Shown: positions 1-10,645 of the stretch, one piece after another
How the letters are laid out: each line of letters starts with the position of its first letter
Position numbering within the stretch: the stretch's first letter is position 1
Source of the DNA: Oegoconia quadripuncta
Taxonomy: Eukaryota; Arthropoda; Insecta; Lepidoptera; Autostichidae
Assembly: GCA_949316235.1 (NCBI GenBank)
Contig: OX438758.1
Coordinates: 6,109,731 to 6,173,730, forward strand
Direction: 5' to 3'
DNA length: 64,000 nucleotides
The notes under the pieces: generated by a model
Database searches by the model: none
What the model was told of the DNA's origin: nothing
What the model saw: the letters and a program-made list of their open reading frames with translations, nothing else
Made by a program: the position numbers and the translations under genes

Positions 1-888
1 ACTGCTTTGTAGGTTATGAATGGCCACCCACCAACCAAACCGAGAGTACTTTATTACTTTAGAGCTTATATGTACTTTGAGCCATGGATGTGGTTAATGC
101 AGTTAAATACGATGTAATAAATTTCGTTGGTCAAAGACATTTTGCCACACTTTGTGCACATCAAAAGCAAAGGAGTAGGTATGGTATGCGGCAAATGTAA
201 CGCATAACTTTGCAAGTGATTTTATTGGGACGATAAACGTGGTGATATGTATGACCATCAGTTTCTTTGTCCGGACGTAGGTAGGAGTAACTAGGAAGAA
301 GGTTCTTAGCCACGTGTAATGAAAATGGGCTGATTAGTCATTCGACGGTTGTCTACAATTTTTTTTTTTGCTGAATGTTATACCTACTCGGCGATAGGTT
401 CTTAGCCATATTTGATGGAAATCGGTTAAGCCGTGTCGAAGTTATTTAGCTTTTAACACAGTTGCTTTGGTTTATGTGAATGATATAATTATTTCTTTTC
501 TCGGAGGTGTTTAAAATTTTCAATTTATTAATTTATGAAATACAAGCCACGACAACATTCGATATCGAAAGTTAATCTACATTGTTAGTCGGAAAGGGGG
601 TATTAAGCCGAAAGGGCTTAGGTATCTTGAAAACAAATTATCATGGCTCAAATATTGAATAAAGAAATTTCTTTGACTTCCCATGTAAAAGTGATCGATT
701 TTTGTACTCTGAGGTATGGACAAGTTGAACCATTTCGAAAAAAAAAATTTGCCCACTGAAACGTCTTCTCTTCACGATACCGAATAAGACCCTTTGGGCT
801 TAAAAGATAATACAGATAAAAATATCAAATGAGACCTGCCAGACTAGCACCCTCTAAGTCAAACTTTCAGTAGAAAATCATAGTTTTT
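1..888. other. Non-coding AT-rich stretch
   Basis: No gene is recognised. Two short pieces with the wording TTCTTAGCCA (near 303 and 400) belong to a dispersed lepidopteran repeat also seen at 23600 and 39413. It probably lies in a trp intron or beyond that gene. Confidence 0.5.
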
Positions 889-2365
889 TTTTTTACAATT
901 TCGGACACTTACACCAATCATCTAGTCCCAAACTAAGCAAAGCTTGTGCTATGGATACTAAGGTGGGTGGACCATAGAAGGCCATGTTCCTTTGAAGGCC
1001 AATTATAAAAAAGTCGTAGTTATAGTCATGTGATGACAAGTCCCTTCCACTCACACAAAGCTCCATCAAACTCAAGGACACAGACGCGGCGGTGAGTCTC
1101 TCGCATCGCTATTTTGTCAATGCGGTCCCTCGCTTCGTAGACTGCGGTCATAGACGTTAAAATTGTAATTCGCGCGCTCAGCAAAAGGTAAGTTTTGATG
1201 TGAATAAACTATTATTATCCTATTCTTTTTACTGTAAATTGTCATATAAGGATTTTTTTATAGTACTAAAGAAAAAAATAGTAATTTTGCTTCGATTTTA
1301 GTTAAAATATCGATAATGTTCCTATGAAAGCCGTTGGTTCCTTATAAGGCCAATCAAAAATTTGACGGTTGGCCTTGCTAGGGTACATGGGTCTTACTAT
1401 GAACATTTATCTACAAATAATGAAAATATGAACGCTTAGTTTTTAGTAATAAATAGGTACTAAAAAAGATCTAAAAAAGATCTCGCATTTTTATGCTCAG
1501 AATGTGATTAAAAAAACCAAAATTATTATCCTCTAGTGTATAAGTTTGTTTCGCGATAACATAAAGTCCACGCCGCGGTTGAAGAACCAATTTTCTTATA
1601 TTTTCGTTTTTTAATCTTAGGAATGGTTGATTTTAAATATTCCTGACTACAAGACTGACTATGTGCCATTATAAGTTCGTAATAATTAGAGTAGTACTTA
1701 GTCTGTAGTGCCTATTATTTTATTAAATATAAAAAAAGGGTTGATCATTGTTAGTTTGGCCTTCTTAGGAACCGTTTGGCCTTACAAAGAACGGACCCAT
1801 AAGAAGGCCATTATAATTTAAAAAAAAATTATTATAATTTCATTGTAAAACGCATTGGCAACTTATTTGTAATCGATATAATACTCATTTCTATAATTTT
1901 AAAATAATTTTTATTAATATATTCTTAGTTAAACGATGGTGTTCAAGGAATGTTCTTTGAGTTTTTTAAAGAAGATTATAACATGTTAAGCATTTAATTT
2001 TTTGTTTACACGAAAGAGCTTTTTATGTAGTTTTAGTAAAAGTGGAAATTTTGATTATTACAATTCTAGTTTTAATTTGAACGACTGATTTATAATATTG
2101 GCCTTGTATGGAGCCCTGTTCCTTGCAAGGCCGTTTAGAAGGGCGTTATAAAAGTTAAGTTTAAGAAATAATGATTACATCTACTATAAAAAAAAGTAAT
2201 GTATATGTTTCACAATAAAACAAAGTGTTATTTAATAATTTGTTTCTTTCATTTATCCAGTAAATGAACTAATAAAAAGTGTTTATACGTTACAGTGGCC
2301 TTCCATGGTCCACCCACCTTAGATAACGGATAAACATACGTAAATATTTACATAAACATCGATAT
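889..2365 (-). repeat. SINE-B copy (reverse) split by a 1.36-kb TIR element
   Basis: The left piece (889-960) and right piece (2320-2365) are contiguous parts of the SINE-B body, as judged from the copies at 23700 and 24095. The insertion at 961-2319 separates them. The tRNA-like head is missing. Confidence 0.75.
961..2319. mobile_element. Non-autonomous TIR DNA transposon, 1359 bp
   Basis: The ends are AGGTGGGTGGACCAT-GAAGGCCA in opposite orientation with one mismatch in the first 23 bases. TA flanks both sides (959-960 and 2320-2321). AAGGCC/GGCCTT motifs recur through the interior (about 977, 996, 1345, 1372, 1757, 1785, 1803, 2099, 2128, 2297). No open frame of note, so it cannot encode its own transposase. 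Confidence 0.82.
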
Positions 2366-2641
2366 TTTTTTCTCTAAATAAACGTGCCAGTGGAAGGTAC
2401 CTACAATTAAGCAAAAAAGTGTTATGTGAAGGGAATATGTACGATATTGCAGTGGTAAAAATTACGCCCGATTCCGCAACTCGATATTGCCAATTTGCCA
2501 CCCATCTATCACTCAAGAGACATAACTTTTACAAAACTACACAGCGAAATAAATCTAACATTTTGCTCGTGAACATTTCAATCCGCACTTCTCACGTAGG
2601 GTTACCATCTCCTGGAATTGCTTTTCGCAAATTTAAAAAAT

Positions 2642-2929
2642 ATACAGGGTGAATTTGAATTTGTGTAATTCCCATTTACTCATTCAGTTTCACACACTGC
2701 AGGTGCCACGGAAGATCAGCGCTAAAATAAATAACTTTCTTTCTTACTTTCACTCTTGAAATTGTGGGACTTCCATACTATTAGGTGGTTTCAGAATGGT
2801 TTACTTTGTATGGGTACTCGAAATTTTTTTGATCGAATTCAGCTATGGTTCCTAGTGGAAAGTTGTTCGTAATCAGGAGTGGAGTCACCAGCAAACAGGA
2901 ATTACACGAATTAAATTTCACCCTGTATA
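2642..2929. mobile_element. MITE with CAGGGTGAA termini
   Basis: The left end ACAGGGTGAATTTGAATT and right end AATTTCACCCTGTAT are inverted copies over about 30 bases. The interior is non-coding. The right half is closely related to 50540-50636. Confidence 0.75.
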
Positions 2930-3360
2930 TGTATTTATTTACAAAAAAAGAAATGTATTTGTGTAGTGTTTTTTTTTTTTTTTATGCACAACGGATTGCT
3001 ACTTGACCTCAATCACACCTGATTTTAAGTGACGATGAGGTCGAAGGTGGAAGTGTACTGACCCGGAAACCCCAACACATTACAATGCTATTAACATTGC
3101 TGCTTAGCGGCAGACTTAGATAAGATGGTGGTAGCTAGCCAGGAGGACATTTAAAATGCCCTACCACCAACCAAACCGAGTAATTAAACATGTACCCCGC
3201 TGGGGCTCGAACCCGCGACCTCCGAATCGTAAACCCAATGTTGTTTACATTGAGCCACGGAGGCGGCGAGTGTATCAATTATTTGGTATTCATAATACAA
3301 GCCAAGCTTAGTGTGGAACTAGATGACGCTGTGTGTAGGTGCAAAGATATTAATTTGTAT
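2930..3360 (+). repeat. SINE-B tail interrupted by SINE-A
   Basis: SINE-B 3' sequence at 2930-2967 resumes at 3267-3360 (CTAGATGACGCTGTGTG). AGTG occurs on both sides of the inserted SINE-A and is a likely target duplication. Confidence 0.7.
2968..3266 (-). repeat. SINE-A copy, near full length
   Basis: tRNA-derived SINE. Read on the minus strand it has a head with CTCCGTGGCTCAATGT and GGTCGCGGGTTCGA (box A and B like), a body with TACCACCATCTTATCTAA, and a tail CGTTGTGCATAAAAA. Confidence 0.85.
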
Positions 3361-3865
3361 TTTATTTCTTTTATGTGCCAAAACTATTAATAAGTACACA
3401 TTGTTTTTTGTTCAATACAAAAACTGATGAACATGACGTCGCAGACATGGTTGTACCTATACAGACATCACAGAAACAAGATTAAGATCGTACGAGCCCT
3501 GTGATGCAAGTAACGAAATTACCTCGACGCAGTGCCTGTCACAGTTTAAATAATTGTAATATATGAAAATATTTCTTAACATTACATTAAAGTTAACAGT
3601 ACTTTTTTTTTAATTTTGGGATAAAACCGTTCCGTTCTCAAGCTCCGCAATCCATCAATCCCTGACTCCATTTTCAACTCTCTGACATCAGCTTTGGTGC
3701 AATAAATATCAGTGCACAGCGCTTTTGCTGCCAACTGCTAAGGAATTCCTGTGTCCCCATTGTACTCCATCATCATATCTTGATGATATTGAAATGGGAC
3801 CACCTCGAGAGTATCTTTTATTAAATAATAAACGAGTCACGCAGATATAATTAAAAATAGATAAT
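3361..3865. other. Non-coding stretch
   Basis: Nothing recognised. Scattered stops in all frames. Confidence 0.5.
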
Positions 3866-4020
3866 CAATCAATCAAGTACACTTTATTGCACAAAAATTG
3901 TACAATACACTTCATAATAGCTTCAAAAAATAATAAATGTACAACCAGGTGGTATTATCGCTATTAAGCGATTTCTACCAGACAACCGTTGGGTAGAGAA
4001 AAAAGTAGATAAAACTATTT
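3866..4020 (-). repeat. LINE 3' end with (ATTG)n tail
   Basis: On the minus strand a decayed piece related to 38636 and 53370 ends in TGCAATAAAGTGTACTTGAT followed by GATT repeats, a tandem-tailed LINE 3' end. Confidence 0.55.
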
Positions 4021-4230
4021 AAGTCTTTGCAATCCAAAAAACCCGACAGCATATTTTGTATTATTTCTGACGCCATGTTATGTTAATTGACTATAAAATG
4101 TATCTTGTAACCCTATGGGGATAAAGACGAATCGAACGACACCTTGCACCAATCAGTCATGACGTACCATCACCAAATACGTAATATCACCAAAGGCTAA
4201 CTGGAGGTAACATAGAAATCTACATTTTAA

Positions 4231-4485
4231 CCTTCTCCGTGGCTCAATCTAAACAACATTGGGTTTACGATTCGGAGGTCGCGGGTTCGATCCCCAGCGG
4301 GGTACATGTTTAGTACTCTGTTTGGTTGGTTTATAGCATTGTTGTGTTCCGGTTGTCAGAGATAAGATAGCCATTTTCCCAAATATTTGGGTTTCCGGAT
4401 CAGTACGCTTCCACCTTCGGCCTCAGCTTCACTTAAAATCAGGTCTGATTGAGGTCAAGTACTAACCTGTTGTGCAAAAAAAAAA
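4231..4485 (+). repeat. SINE-A copy
   Basis: The head TCCGTGGCTCAAT and GGTCGCGGGTTCGATCCCC are intact. The middle (TACCACCATCTTATC region) is deleted, and it ends in an A-rich tail. Confidence 0.85.
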
Positions 4486-4582
4486 GACATGCATACACTA
4501 AATATTACCCTATTTTATGGGGCAGTCCGGTATAGAACAACACAACTAATATAAATCGACGAATTAAACATTGCTTATATAT

Positions 4583-4982
4583 ATTGGATCTTTACCTATG
4601 AAATTGGAGTTTTTTTTCTTCGTTAATCATATGTACCAATTCCTGCGACTTTCAAAGCTACATCCAAACTTGTTTTTTATTTGGAAAATGGAAAATATTT
4701 TTTAATTCCTGGGCAAAATCACATGATAAAAAAAATAAACAGAGCTCTTTTCATGTGCTTCCCACAATCATTTCTTAGATTCGCTGAAACTTTAATAAAG
4801 CGGTTACTTTTAAAAATTAACTCTGCCTATACTTAACTTAATGTCATCCGATAATACACACAAAGTTTGGCTAAATTTGGATTAGCCGTTCCCAAAAAAA
4901 AAAACAAAAATGTTTGTATGGAGATAACAGTCTAATGAAATTCTTCATACAAAACGCCAATTTCATAGGTAAGAACCTAATA
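4583..4982 (-). mobile_element. MITE-1 copy 1 (about 400 bp)
   Basis: TIRs read TTGGATCTTTACCTATGAA and, inverted, TTAGGTTCTTACCTATGAA. It shares its interior with copies at 7166, 13543 and 17649. No coding. Confidence 0.8.
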
Positions 4983-5025
4983 TATGGAACAATAGAATTT
5001 GTAGTAGGTAGTAAAATAAAAAATT

Positions 5026-5150
5026 GTATTGAAGGCCGGCAACGCATCTGTGACCCTTTTGGTGTTGCGGATGTCCATGGGCGGCGGTGATTGCTTTCCA
5101 TCAGGTGACCCGCATGCTCGTTTGCCGCTATCTCATTTTAAAAAAAAAAA
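5026..5150 (-). repeat. Dispersed repeat, GGCGGCAAACGAGC type
   Basis: Reverse copy of the segment at 38393-38545. The conserved core contains CATCAGGTGACCCGCATGCT. Open frames here are repeat shadows. Confidence 0.65.
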
Positions 5151-5268
5151 ATTGAAACCTGAAACTAACAGCGATTTAGTACCTGTAATTGATTTACTTT
5201 ATTACGTGGAGAAATTTTACATTTCTTCAAATAGATCTAATATTTCTTAAGTAAAGTTTAGATACTGC

Positions 5269-5410
5269 TTGACATTATTTAACTGTTGTTCTACTCAAAC
5301 AGCAGCTTTAGATGTTTCCTATATGGAGAGCTAGTTAGCTGTGAGGAAACTTTGTTTAAAGTCATTTTAAAATTATAAAAAATAAAAACGAATTATTGAT
5401 GGACCCATAA
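5269..5410 (+). repeat. 140-bp repeat, inverted partner at 8192-8331
   Basis: The sequence, including GAGCTAGTTAG and TTATTGATGGACCCATAAG, is the reverse complement of 8192-8331 with scattered differences. Confidence 0.7.
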
Positions 5411-5425
5411 GTACGTTTAATAAGG

Positions 5426-5880
5426 ACGACCTGTTTGGTGTAGTGGTTAGAAACTCTGACTGCTATACCAAAAGGTTGCGGGTTCAAATCCCGCTAGGGG
5501 CATATGTTTGTATGATGAATATAGACATGTGTTCTTGAGTTATAATGTCTGCGTAACTATTTTTTTTACACACAGCGCCATCTAGTTCGACATTAAGCAA
5601 CTATAGGCTTGTGTTGTGGATACCAGATGGTTGATATACTACATAAACACATTTTTTTTTAATAAATACTTATTATAAATGAAAACATCCATAACTCGGG
5701 TACAAATGTCCAGTCGGGTCGAGTAAACAAACAGTTATGGATGTTTTTCATTTATTTATTTACAAAACAAATGTATTTGTGTAATATATCAACCATCTGG
5801 TATCCACAACACAAGCCTATAGTCACTTAATGTGGAACTAGATGGCATTGTGTGTATGTCCAAGGATATTTATTTATAAG
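5426..5880 (+). repeat. SINE-B head with two tail copies in opposite orientations
   Basis: A tRNA-like head (TTTGGTGTAGTGGTTAG, GGGTTCAAATCCCGC) at 5426-5530 is followed by a reversed tail (5568-5712) and a forward tail (5733-5880). The two tails form a long inverted repeat. Confidence 0.8.
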
Positions 5881-5883
5881 TCC

Positions 5884-6690
5884 TACGTGGACCTCGAGGC
5901 TGAGGGCGAGAATTTCAACAAGTGGGCCCACACTAATATCAGTTGGGAACTCCATTCTCGAAATTGTAAGCGAGTATGTCTATTTAGGACAAGAGATCCG
6001 AATAGACAGGCCTAACTTCGAAAGAAAGGCCAATCGACGAATCCAACTTGTATGGGCAGTTCGGCAAACTGCGCGACGTCTTTCGTCCAAAAACAGTCAG
6101 GTCCGTGACCTAGGCTTGAAACTATCAAGTGGTAACCTGACACACGTTTCAGGGCCATCAGTCATCACTGGTAACACGCATTGATTCAAGACTTCGACTA
6201 GACAAGCCCAACTTCGAGAGAGAGGTCAATCGACGAGTCCAACTTGGATGCGCAGTTCGGCAAACTGTGCAACGTCTTCTCGTCCAAAATACCTCAGTGC
6301 TTGAAGACCCTGTGATGACTTATAGCACTGCAACGTGGTGTCTCACTATGGGCTTCATAACAACGCTCAAGGTCAAGCAATGAGCTATGTGATCGAATCA
6401 GGAATGAAGAAATACGTATGCGAACGAAGGTCACTGACATAGCCCCGCGGATTAGCAACTTGAAGAACTGATGGCTAGTGGCGCATTAAATTTTAGTGGA
6501 GACCACGCACCAGCAAGCACAGCGTAGGACATCCACTCACAAGGTGGACAAACGATCTGATAAAGGTCGCGGGAAATCGCTGAATGCAGGCCGCTTCCAC
6601 TCAGTCACTCGTGGGGGAAGACTATGTTCAGCATATGATGACGTACAAGCTGGCCAAGCAGCTTCCGATCCCAAGATAATATCGTAGGGC
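5884..6690 (+). pseudogene. RTE-type LINE 3' end, decayed
   Basis: Reverse-transcriptase C-terminal pieces are readable: EYVYLGQEIRIDRPNFERKA and ANRRIQLVWAVRQTARR. A second, overlapping pass of the same motif is at 6190-6290. A segment at 6128-6195 is inverted relative to the rest. Many stops; non-functional. Confidence 0.75.
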
Positions 6691-6982
6691 TAATATGCAT
6701 GAACATATACACATATACACACTCATACACACACATACTCACACCAAAACACAACATCCACACTTACTCAAAAGCGCTCATTATCATCTTAATAAATTAT
6801 GCCTTTTGTTTATTGTTATTGTTATATATATATTACTATAAGCAGTCCATGTAAGCTAGCGATAAGGATGAGCGGGGTCACCTGCCACAAGCATCTTATT
6901 ATGCTTACTAGGTTGACTCCATCCACTGTTCATAGTTACTATTATTTTAGACTGAAATAAAGATTTTTGTATTTGTACTTGT

Positions 6983-7135
6983 ACATGCCCTTCGAAGCAC
7001 GGAAACACTCGTATTAAAATGACGCTAGTGGTCACCCATCCAAGGACTGACCGCGCCAGACAGTGCTTAGCTTCGCTAATCGAAAACAAATAGCGAACGC
7101 GACTGAGCCACGAGTGCTTACGAGTGAATGATATA
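6983..7135 (-). repeat. SINE-D (5S rRNA-like) copy 1
   Basis: Minus strand: TGGCTCAGTCG (fits tRNA box A), then AGCGAAGCTAAGCA, GGCGCGGTCAGTCCTTGG and ATGGGTGACCAC, matching the 5S rRNA internal promoter region. Four more copies are in the window. Confidence 0.7.
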
Positions 7136-7165
7136 GATTTATCTAAATTGATAAATGGAACAAAA

Positions 7166-7574
7166 TATTGGGTCTATACTTATGAAATTGGAGTTTTTAT
7201 AGTTATAGTTATATAGTTTCAAAGCTATATCCAAATTTGTTTTTTATTTGGAAAGTGGCACATTATTTCAAGGTTTCACATGAAATATTTTTTAATTTCT
7301 GGGCTAAATCACGTAATAAAAAAAAAATTAACAGAGCTCTTTTCATGTACTTCCCATAATCATTTCTTAGATTCGCTGAAACTTTTATAAAGCGGTTACT
7401 TTTAAAAATTAACGCTATCTATACTTAACTTAATGTTATACGATAATACATACAAAGTTTAGCTAAATTTGGATTTGCCGTTCCCAAAAAAAAAACAAAA
7501 ATGTTTGTATGGAGAACACAGTCTTCATGATATTCTTCATACAAAACGCCAATTTCATAGATAAGGACCTAATA
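7166..7574 (-). mobile_element. MITE-1 copy 2
   Basis: TIRs TTGGGTCTATACTTATGAA and TTAGGTCCTTATCTATGAA (inverted). The interior matches copy 1. Confidence 0.8.
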
Positions 7575-8191
7575 TTGTATAATGATAGTTCCTTCTTTAA
7601 AACTTAATAACACGTACTTCACGTTGACATTCACAGCAAAAGAGTTGGCTATGAAAATATATGGCAGATCATGCAAAATATCGGCACGTTATGATTTCCC
7701 TAAGGACACACAGATATCCATAAAAGATTCCTTTCTTACTTATTTTTTCCACTAACAGAACAAGCTTTGTTTCTATTTCAAAAGAAATAGGTGGCTCCTA
7801 TTCCTTTAGTAGGATGTTTTATAAAAAATTCAGGGGATGGTGGCTCTGTCGGGATTCTTTTGATATTAAATTTAAGAGTCCGTTTTTTATTATCAAAAAC
7901 TGTTTGTTCGACTGGATACATAAATATATTTCTAATTTTAGTGGTAAGTTTGAAATTTTATTCTATCGGAATAATTTTAAGGAGACGTTTTTTTGGAACG
8001 TATATCACATAGTTTATATCCTTTATTTTACTGCATATTTATTTCAAAGTAAATAATATAGTATGGTTCACACAGTACAATATTATAGCATTTGCCATAA
8101 TTTTCGATTTGTCCATGCATGTGTTTTGTCATCATAAGACTCACTTGTTGAAATACTCGATTGAGGGCCTTGAGGTCCACATAGCACTTAT
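7575..8191. other. Non-coding AT-rich stretch
   Basis: Two overlapping chance frames occur, but no motif, signal or splice context supports coding. Confidence 0.5.
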
Positions 8192-8331
8192 GGGTCCATC
8201 AATAATTTATTGTTATTTTTTATAATTTTAAAAATGACTTTAATCCAAGTTTCCTCATAACTAACTAGCTCTATACCATATTTACCGAACATCTACAGCT
8301 GCTGTCGACGAGTAAAACAACAGTTAAATAA
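8192..8331 (-). repeat. 140-bp repeat, inverted partner of 5269-5410
   Basis: Reverse complement of 5269-5410. An RTE fragment follows it directly. Confidence 0.7.
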
Positions 8332-8339
8332 GAAGAGAC

Positions 8340-8412
8340 TAAACAAGTCGAAGTCTTGAATCAATGCGTATTACCTGTGATGACTGATGGCACTGAAACG
8401 TGTGTCAGCTTG
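8340..8412 (+). pseudogene. RTE LINE fragment next to the trp splice donor
   Basis: Reads [18 protein letters not shown], a C-terminal RTE motif. It ends about 25 bp from the trp exon at 8437. Confidence 0.7.
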
Positions 8413-8436
8413 CCACTGTTTTTTATCCCTCCTCAC

Positions 8437-8581
8437 CTTAACCCAGATGCCAGCAGAAAGTAGAAGCTTGATGAGCTCAATGTTTTCATTCTCAATGGCT
8501 GCGATCAGCGCTGACCGGTTCAGGGGGTCCACGCAGTTGATGTCCAGGATCTCGGGGTTTGAGGAGTACTGCTCTATCAAC
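8437..8581 (-). CDS. trp: TRPC-type (Trp-like) channel, second coding exon (ankyrin repeat)
   Basis: The acceptor CCACCAG precedes 8581 and the donor AAG|gtgagg follows 8437. The 145 bases complete the split Arg52 codon and encode 48 more residues, leaving in phase 0. The peptide holds [20 protein letters not shown] (about residues 66-85) and then [12 protein letters not shown], the first ankyrin repeat of TRPC channels. The NRSALI-AIENEN version matches canonical Drosophila Trp better than Trpgamma or TrpL, which I recall as GR-AL..AI-NENLE. Family members continue with a DALLHAI block; I could not find that exon in the remaining 8.4 kb, so it is probably off the left edge. Codon use is GC-rich against an AT-rich background. 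A LINE fragment ends about 25 bp inside the downstream intron. No frameshift is seen. Confidence 0.88.
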
Positions 8582-8678
8582 CTGGTGGAGAATACCTTCA
8601 AATTAAGTCAGGCCTTATCATTTACAGAAGTGATATATAGGAAATGCCAGATAAAAATCATTAAAACAACCTTTAACA

Positions 8679-8938
8679 GCTTCCGTGGTTTGATTCCCAG
8701 TTCGGGTACATGTTTAGTACGCGGTCTGGTAGGTGGTAAGACAATTTTATAATTGGGTAAGTCGGCCTGGCTAGCCACCACCATCTTATCTAAGTCTGCC
8801 TCCAAACTGCTAGCAATGTTGTGATAGCATTGCTGTGTTCCAACTGTTTAGATAAGCTACCAGTCCTCCTAATAAGTAAGGAGTTTGGGATGAGTACACT
8901 TTCACCTTCGGCCTGATCTTCAATCAATCTCAGAAAAA
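8679..8938 (+). repeat. SINE-A copy, decayed
   Basis: The tRNA head is shortened, but GGTTTGATTCCCAG, TACCACC-type body (CACCACCATCTTATCTAAG) and CACCTTCGGCCTGATCTTCA remain. It lies inside the trp intron. Confidence 0.7.
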
Positions 8939-8989
8939 TTCTACTCACTAGGAATGGGTATGGGACTTGGACCAATGTGAGTCGAGTGA

Positions 8990-9230
8990 TGTTTGATGAA
9001 TTTTAGTTTAGAGCTGTGTGTATCGTAAAAGGCGACTAAGGGACTTTGCACCAAAAAACATCTATAGATTTGCACGTTTCAACGGCGATAGGCTTACCCC
9101 CTGTCACGCGTGCATTTCTATATATTTTGTAAGGTGAACCGTGGATGTTGTTTCAATGATTGAACTCTAATTTTTAACACCCAAACACTAACATTTGGGA
9201 TTATGTTATTGTGTAACTATTCGGATGTAC
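8990..9230 (+). repeat. LINE-like 3' end, GGCGACTAAGGGA family
   Basis: Shares GGCGACTAAGGGACTTTGCA and GGTGAACCGTGGATGTTGTT with copies at 16300, 16920, 41815, 48115 and 53513. These look like 3' UTRs of one LINE family. Confidence 0.6.
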
Positions 9231-9266
9231 AACAACTAAATGGGTTTAAATAAATTTTTCTTTCTT

Positions 9267-9381
9267 TTTTTCTAAACTAAACTAAAACCAGTTTTGGAGT
9301 GGTGCCGACGCATCGTACTGTTCCAGAGAGAAAGACACAGTACTACTTTAAAACTGGTTTTAGTTTAGTTGGTGTACATCC
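9267..9381. repeat. Inverted repeat, about 24-bp arms
   Basis: CTAAACTAAAACCAGTTTT near the left matches, inverted, AAAACTGGTTTTAGTTTAG at the right; about 65 bases lie between. Probably a small MITE. Confidence 0.7.
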
Positions 9382-9599
9382 GAATCGATACTAATATCTA
9401 CCTACCTATCTATCTCCATATTTACCAATACAAAAATATAACTTAGTAATAGGGACATACTTACAATATAGTCAGTTTAGTGAAACCGACTTGAAATAGG
9501 ATTAGTTCGTACAGCTGCGGTTATAGTGATTCAGGTGATCAAGGTTGTAAGTAAGGGATACACTTCCGGAATCCGTATACATCGTAGTTTGTTTTGCCT

Positions 9600-9690
9600 A
9601 TAGTTCTATTAGCAAAGTTAAGCAATATCTGGCGCGGTCAGACCTTGGATGGGTGACCACTAGTGGCTTTTTTAAGACGAACATTTTTCG
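9600..9690 (+). repeat. SINE-D (5S rRNA-like) copy 2
   Basis: AGCAAAGTTAAGCAATATCT then GGCGCGGTCAGACCTTGG and ATGGGTGACCACTAG. The 5' part is truncated. Confidence 0.7.
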
Positions 9691-9716
9691 TGTGTCTGAG
9701 GTCAAAATAACATTAG

Positions 9717-9785
9717 TCGCGCGCGACGAACGATGTCATGCTACGAGTGTTGGTATTGTAGCATGACATCGTTTGTCACGCGCGA
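9717..9785. repeat. Hairpin with 28-bp arms
   Basis: The arms pair over 26 of 28 bases (GATGTCATGCTAC against GTAGCATGACATC, extending into TCGCGCG) around a 13-base loop. It is GC-rich relative to its surroundings. Confidence 0.85.
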
Positions 9786-9906
9786 CGTAGGAGTGAGAGT
9801 GGAATAGTTGTATATTTTGTCCAAGTGAATTACCATCAAACATGTTAAGAATGTTTATCATCGTGTTAAAATTCATAAAACTTGTTAGTATTAGTAAATA
9901 AGTATG

Positions 9907-10155
9907 AGAGCGTCTATGGCTCAACGGTTAAGACGCGGTCTCCCAATTTAGGATGTCCGGGTTCGATTCCCAGGCAAGCCAATGTACCCAGGAGTTTTTC
10001 AATTTAATTTAATTACTTATGTGCATTTATCCGACTGCTCTTAAACGGTGAAGGAAAACATCGTCAGGAAACCTGCATGAGTGAGAAATAAAAATTCAAA
10101 GGCATGTCTAGTCGCCAACCCGCATTGGGGCAGCGTGGTGGACTATGGCCCATAC
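9907..10155 (+). repeat. SINE-C copy
   Basis: tRNA-like head GGCTCAACGGTTAAGACGCG and GGGTTCGATTCCC; the body has TTATCCGACTGCTCTTAAAC and CAACCCGCATTGGGGCAG. It abuts a SINE-A. Confidence 0.85.
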
Positions 10156-10486
10156 TCCGCCACCGTGGCTCAATGTAAACAACATTGGGTTTACGATTCG
10201 GAGGTCGCGGGTTCGATTCCCAGCGGGGTACATGTTTAAGTACTCGGTTTGGTTGGTGGTAGGGCATTTTAAACTTCCGTCTGGCTAGCTACCACCATCT
10301 TATCTAAATCTGCCGCCAAGCAGCAATGTTAATAGCATCGTTGTGTTCCGGTTGTCAACGATAAGATAGCCAGTCCCCCATATGCGTTGGGGTTTCCGGG
10401 TCAGTACGCTTCCACCTTCGACCTCATCTTCACTTAACATCAAGTGTGATTGAGGTCAAGTACAAACCCGTTGTGCATAAAAAAAA
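10156..10486 (+). repeat. SINE-A copy, full length
   Basis: Head, body and A-rich tail are all present (ACCGTGGCTCAATGT to CGTTGTGCATAAAAAA). It lies in the trp intron. Confidence 0.9.
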
Positions 10487-10596
10487 GAGGAAATATCACC
10501 AGATTATACGAATAATTTCCAATAATATCTTTGTCCTAACTATTAGGCATTATCCTGAAATTTTTAAGGAGCGTCTTATAGTTTAGGTTCTTAGGT

Positions 10597-10645
10597 ACTA
10601 ATACGGCCAATATCCCTGCAGTGGGATGTTTACGGGCTGATGTTG
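10597..10645 (+). repeat. SINE-C 3' tail fragment
   Basis: ATATCCCTGCAGTGGGATGT followed by TTACGGGCTGATG, the SINE-C 3' end. Confidence 0.65.

Noticed and set aside
893..1081. 62-residue minus-strand frame
   Set aside because: It spans the junction of SINE-B and the TIR element; no coding features.
5426..5505. tRNA-like sequence (TTTGGTGTAGTGGTTAG) considered as a tRNA gene
   Set aside because: It is followed by the SINE-B body and repeated many times in the window; the acceptor stem is not complementary.
6983..7135. 5S rRNA gene
   Set aside because: Only the internal control region resembles 5S; the 5' third differs and the unit is dispersed, so it is a SINE.
9736..9924. Frame across the 9.7-kb hairpin
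   Set aside because: Lies in a hairpin and a SINE-C head inside the trp intron; no domain.
9907..9980. Possible functional tRNA gene
   Set aside because: Box A and B are present but the acceptor ends do not pair; it is the head of a SINE with many copies.
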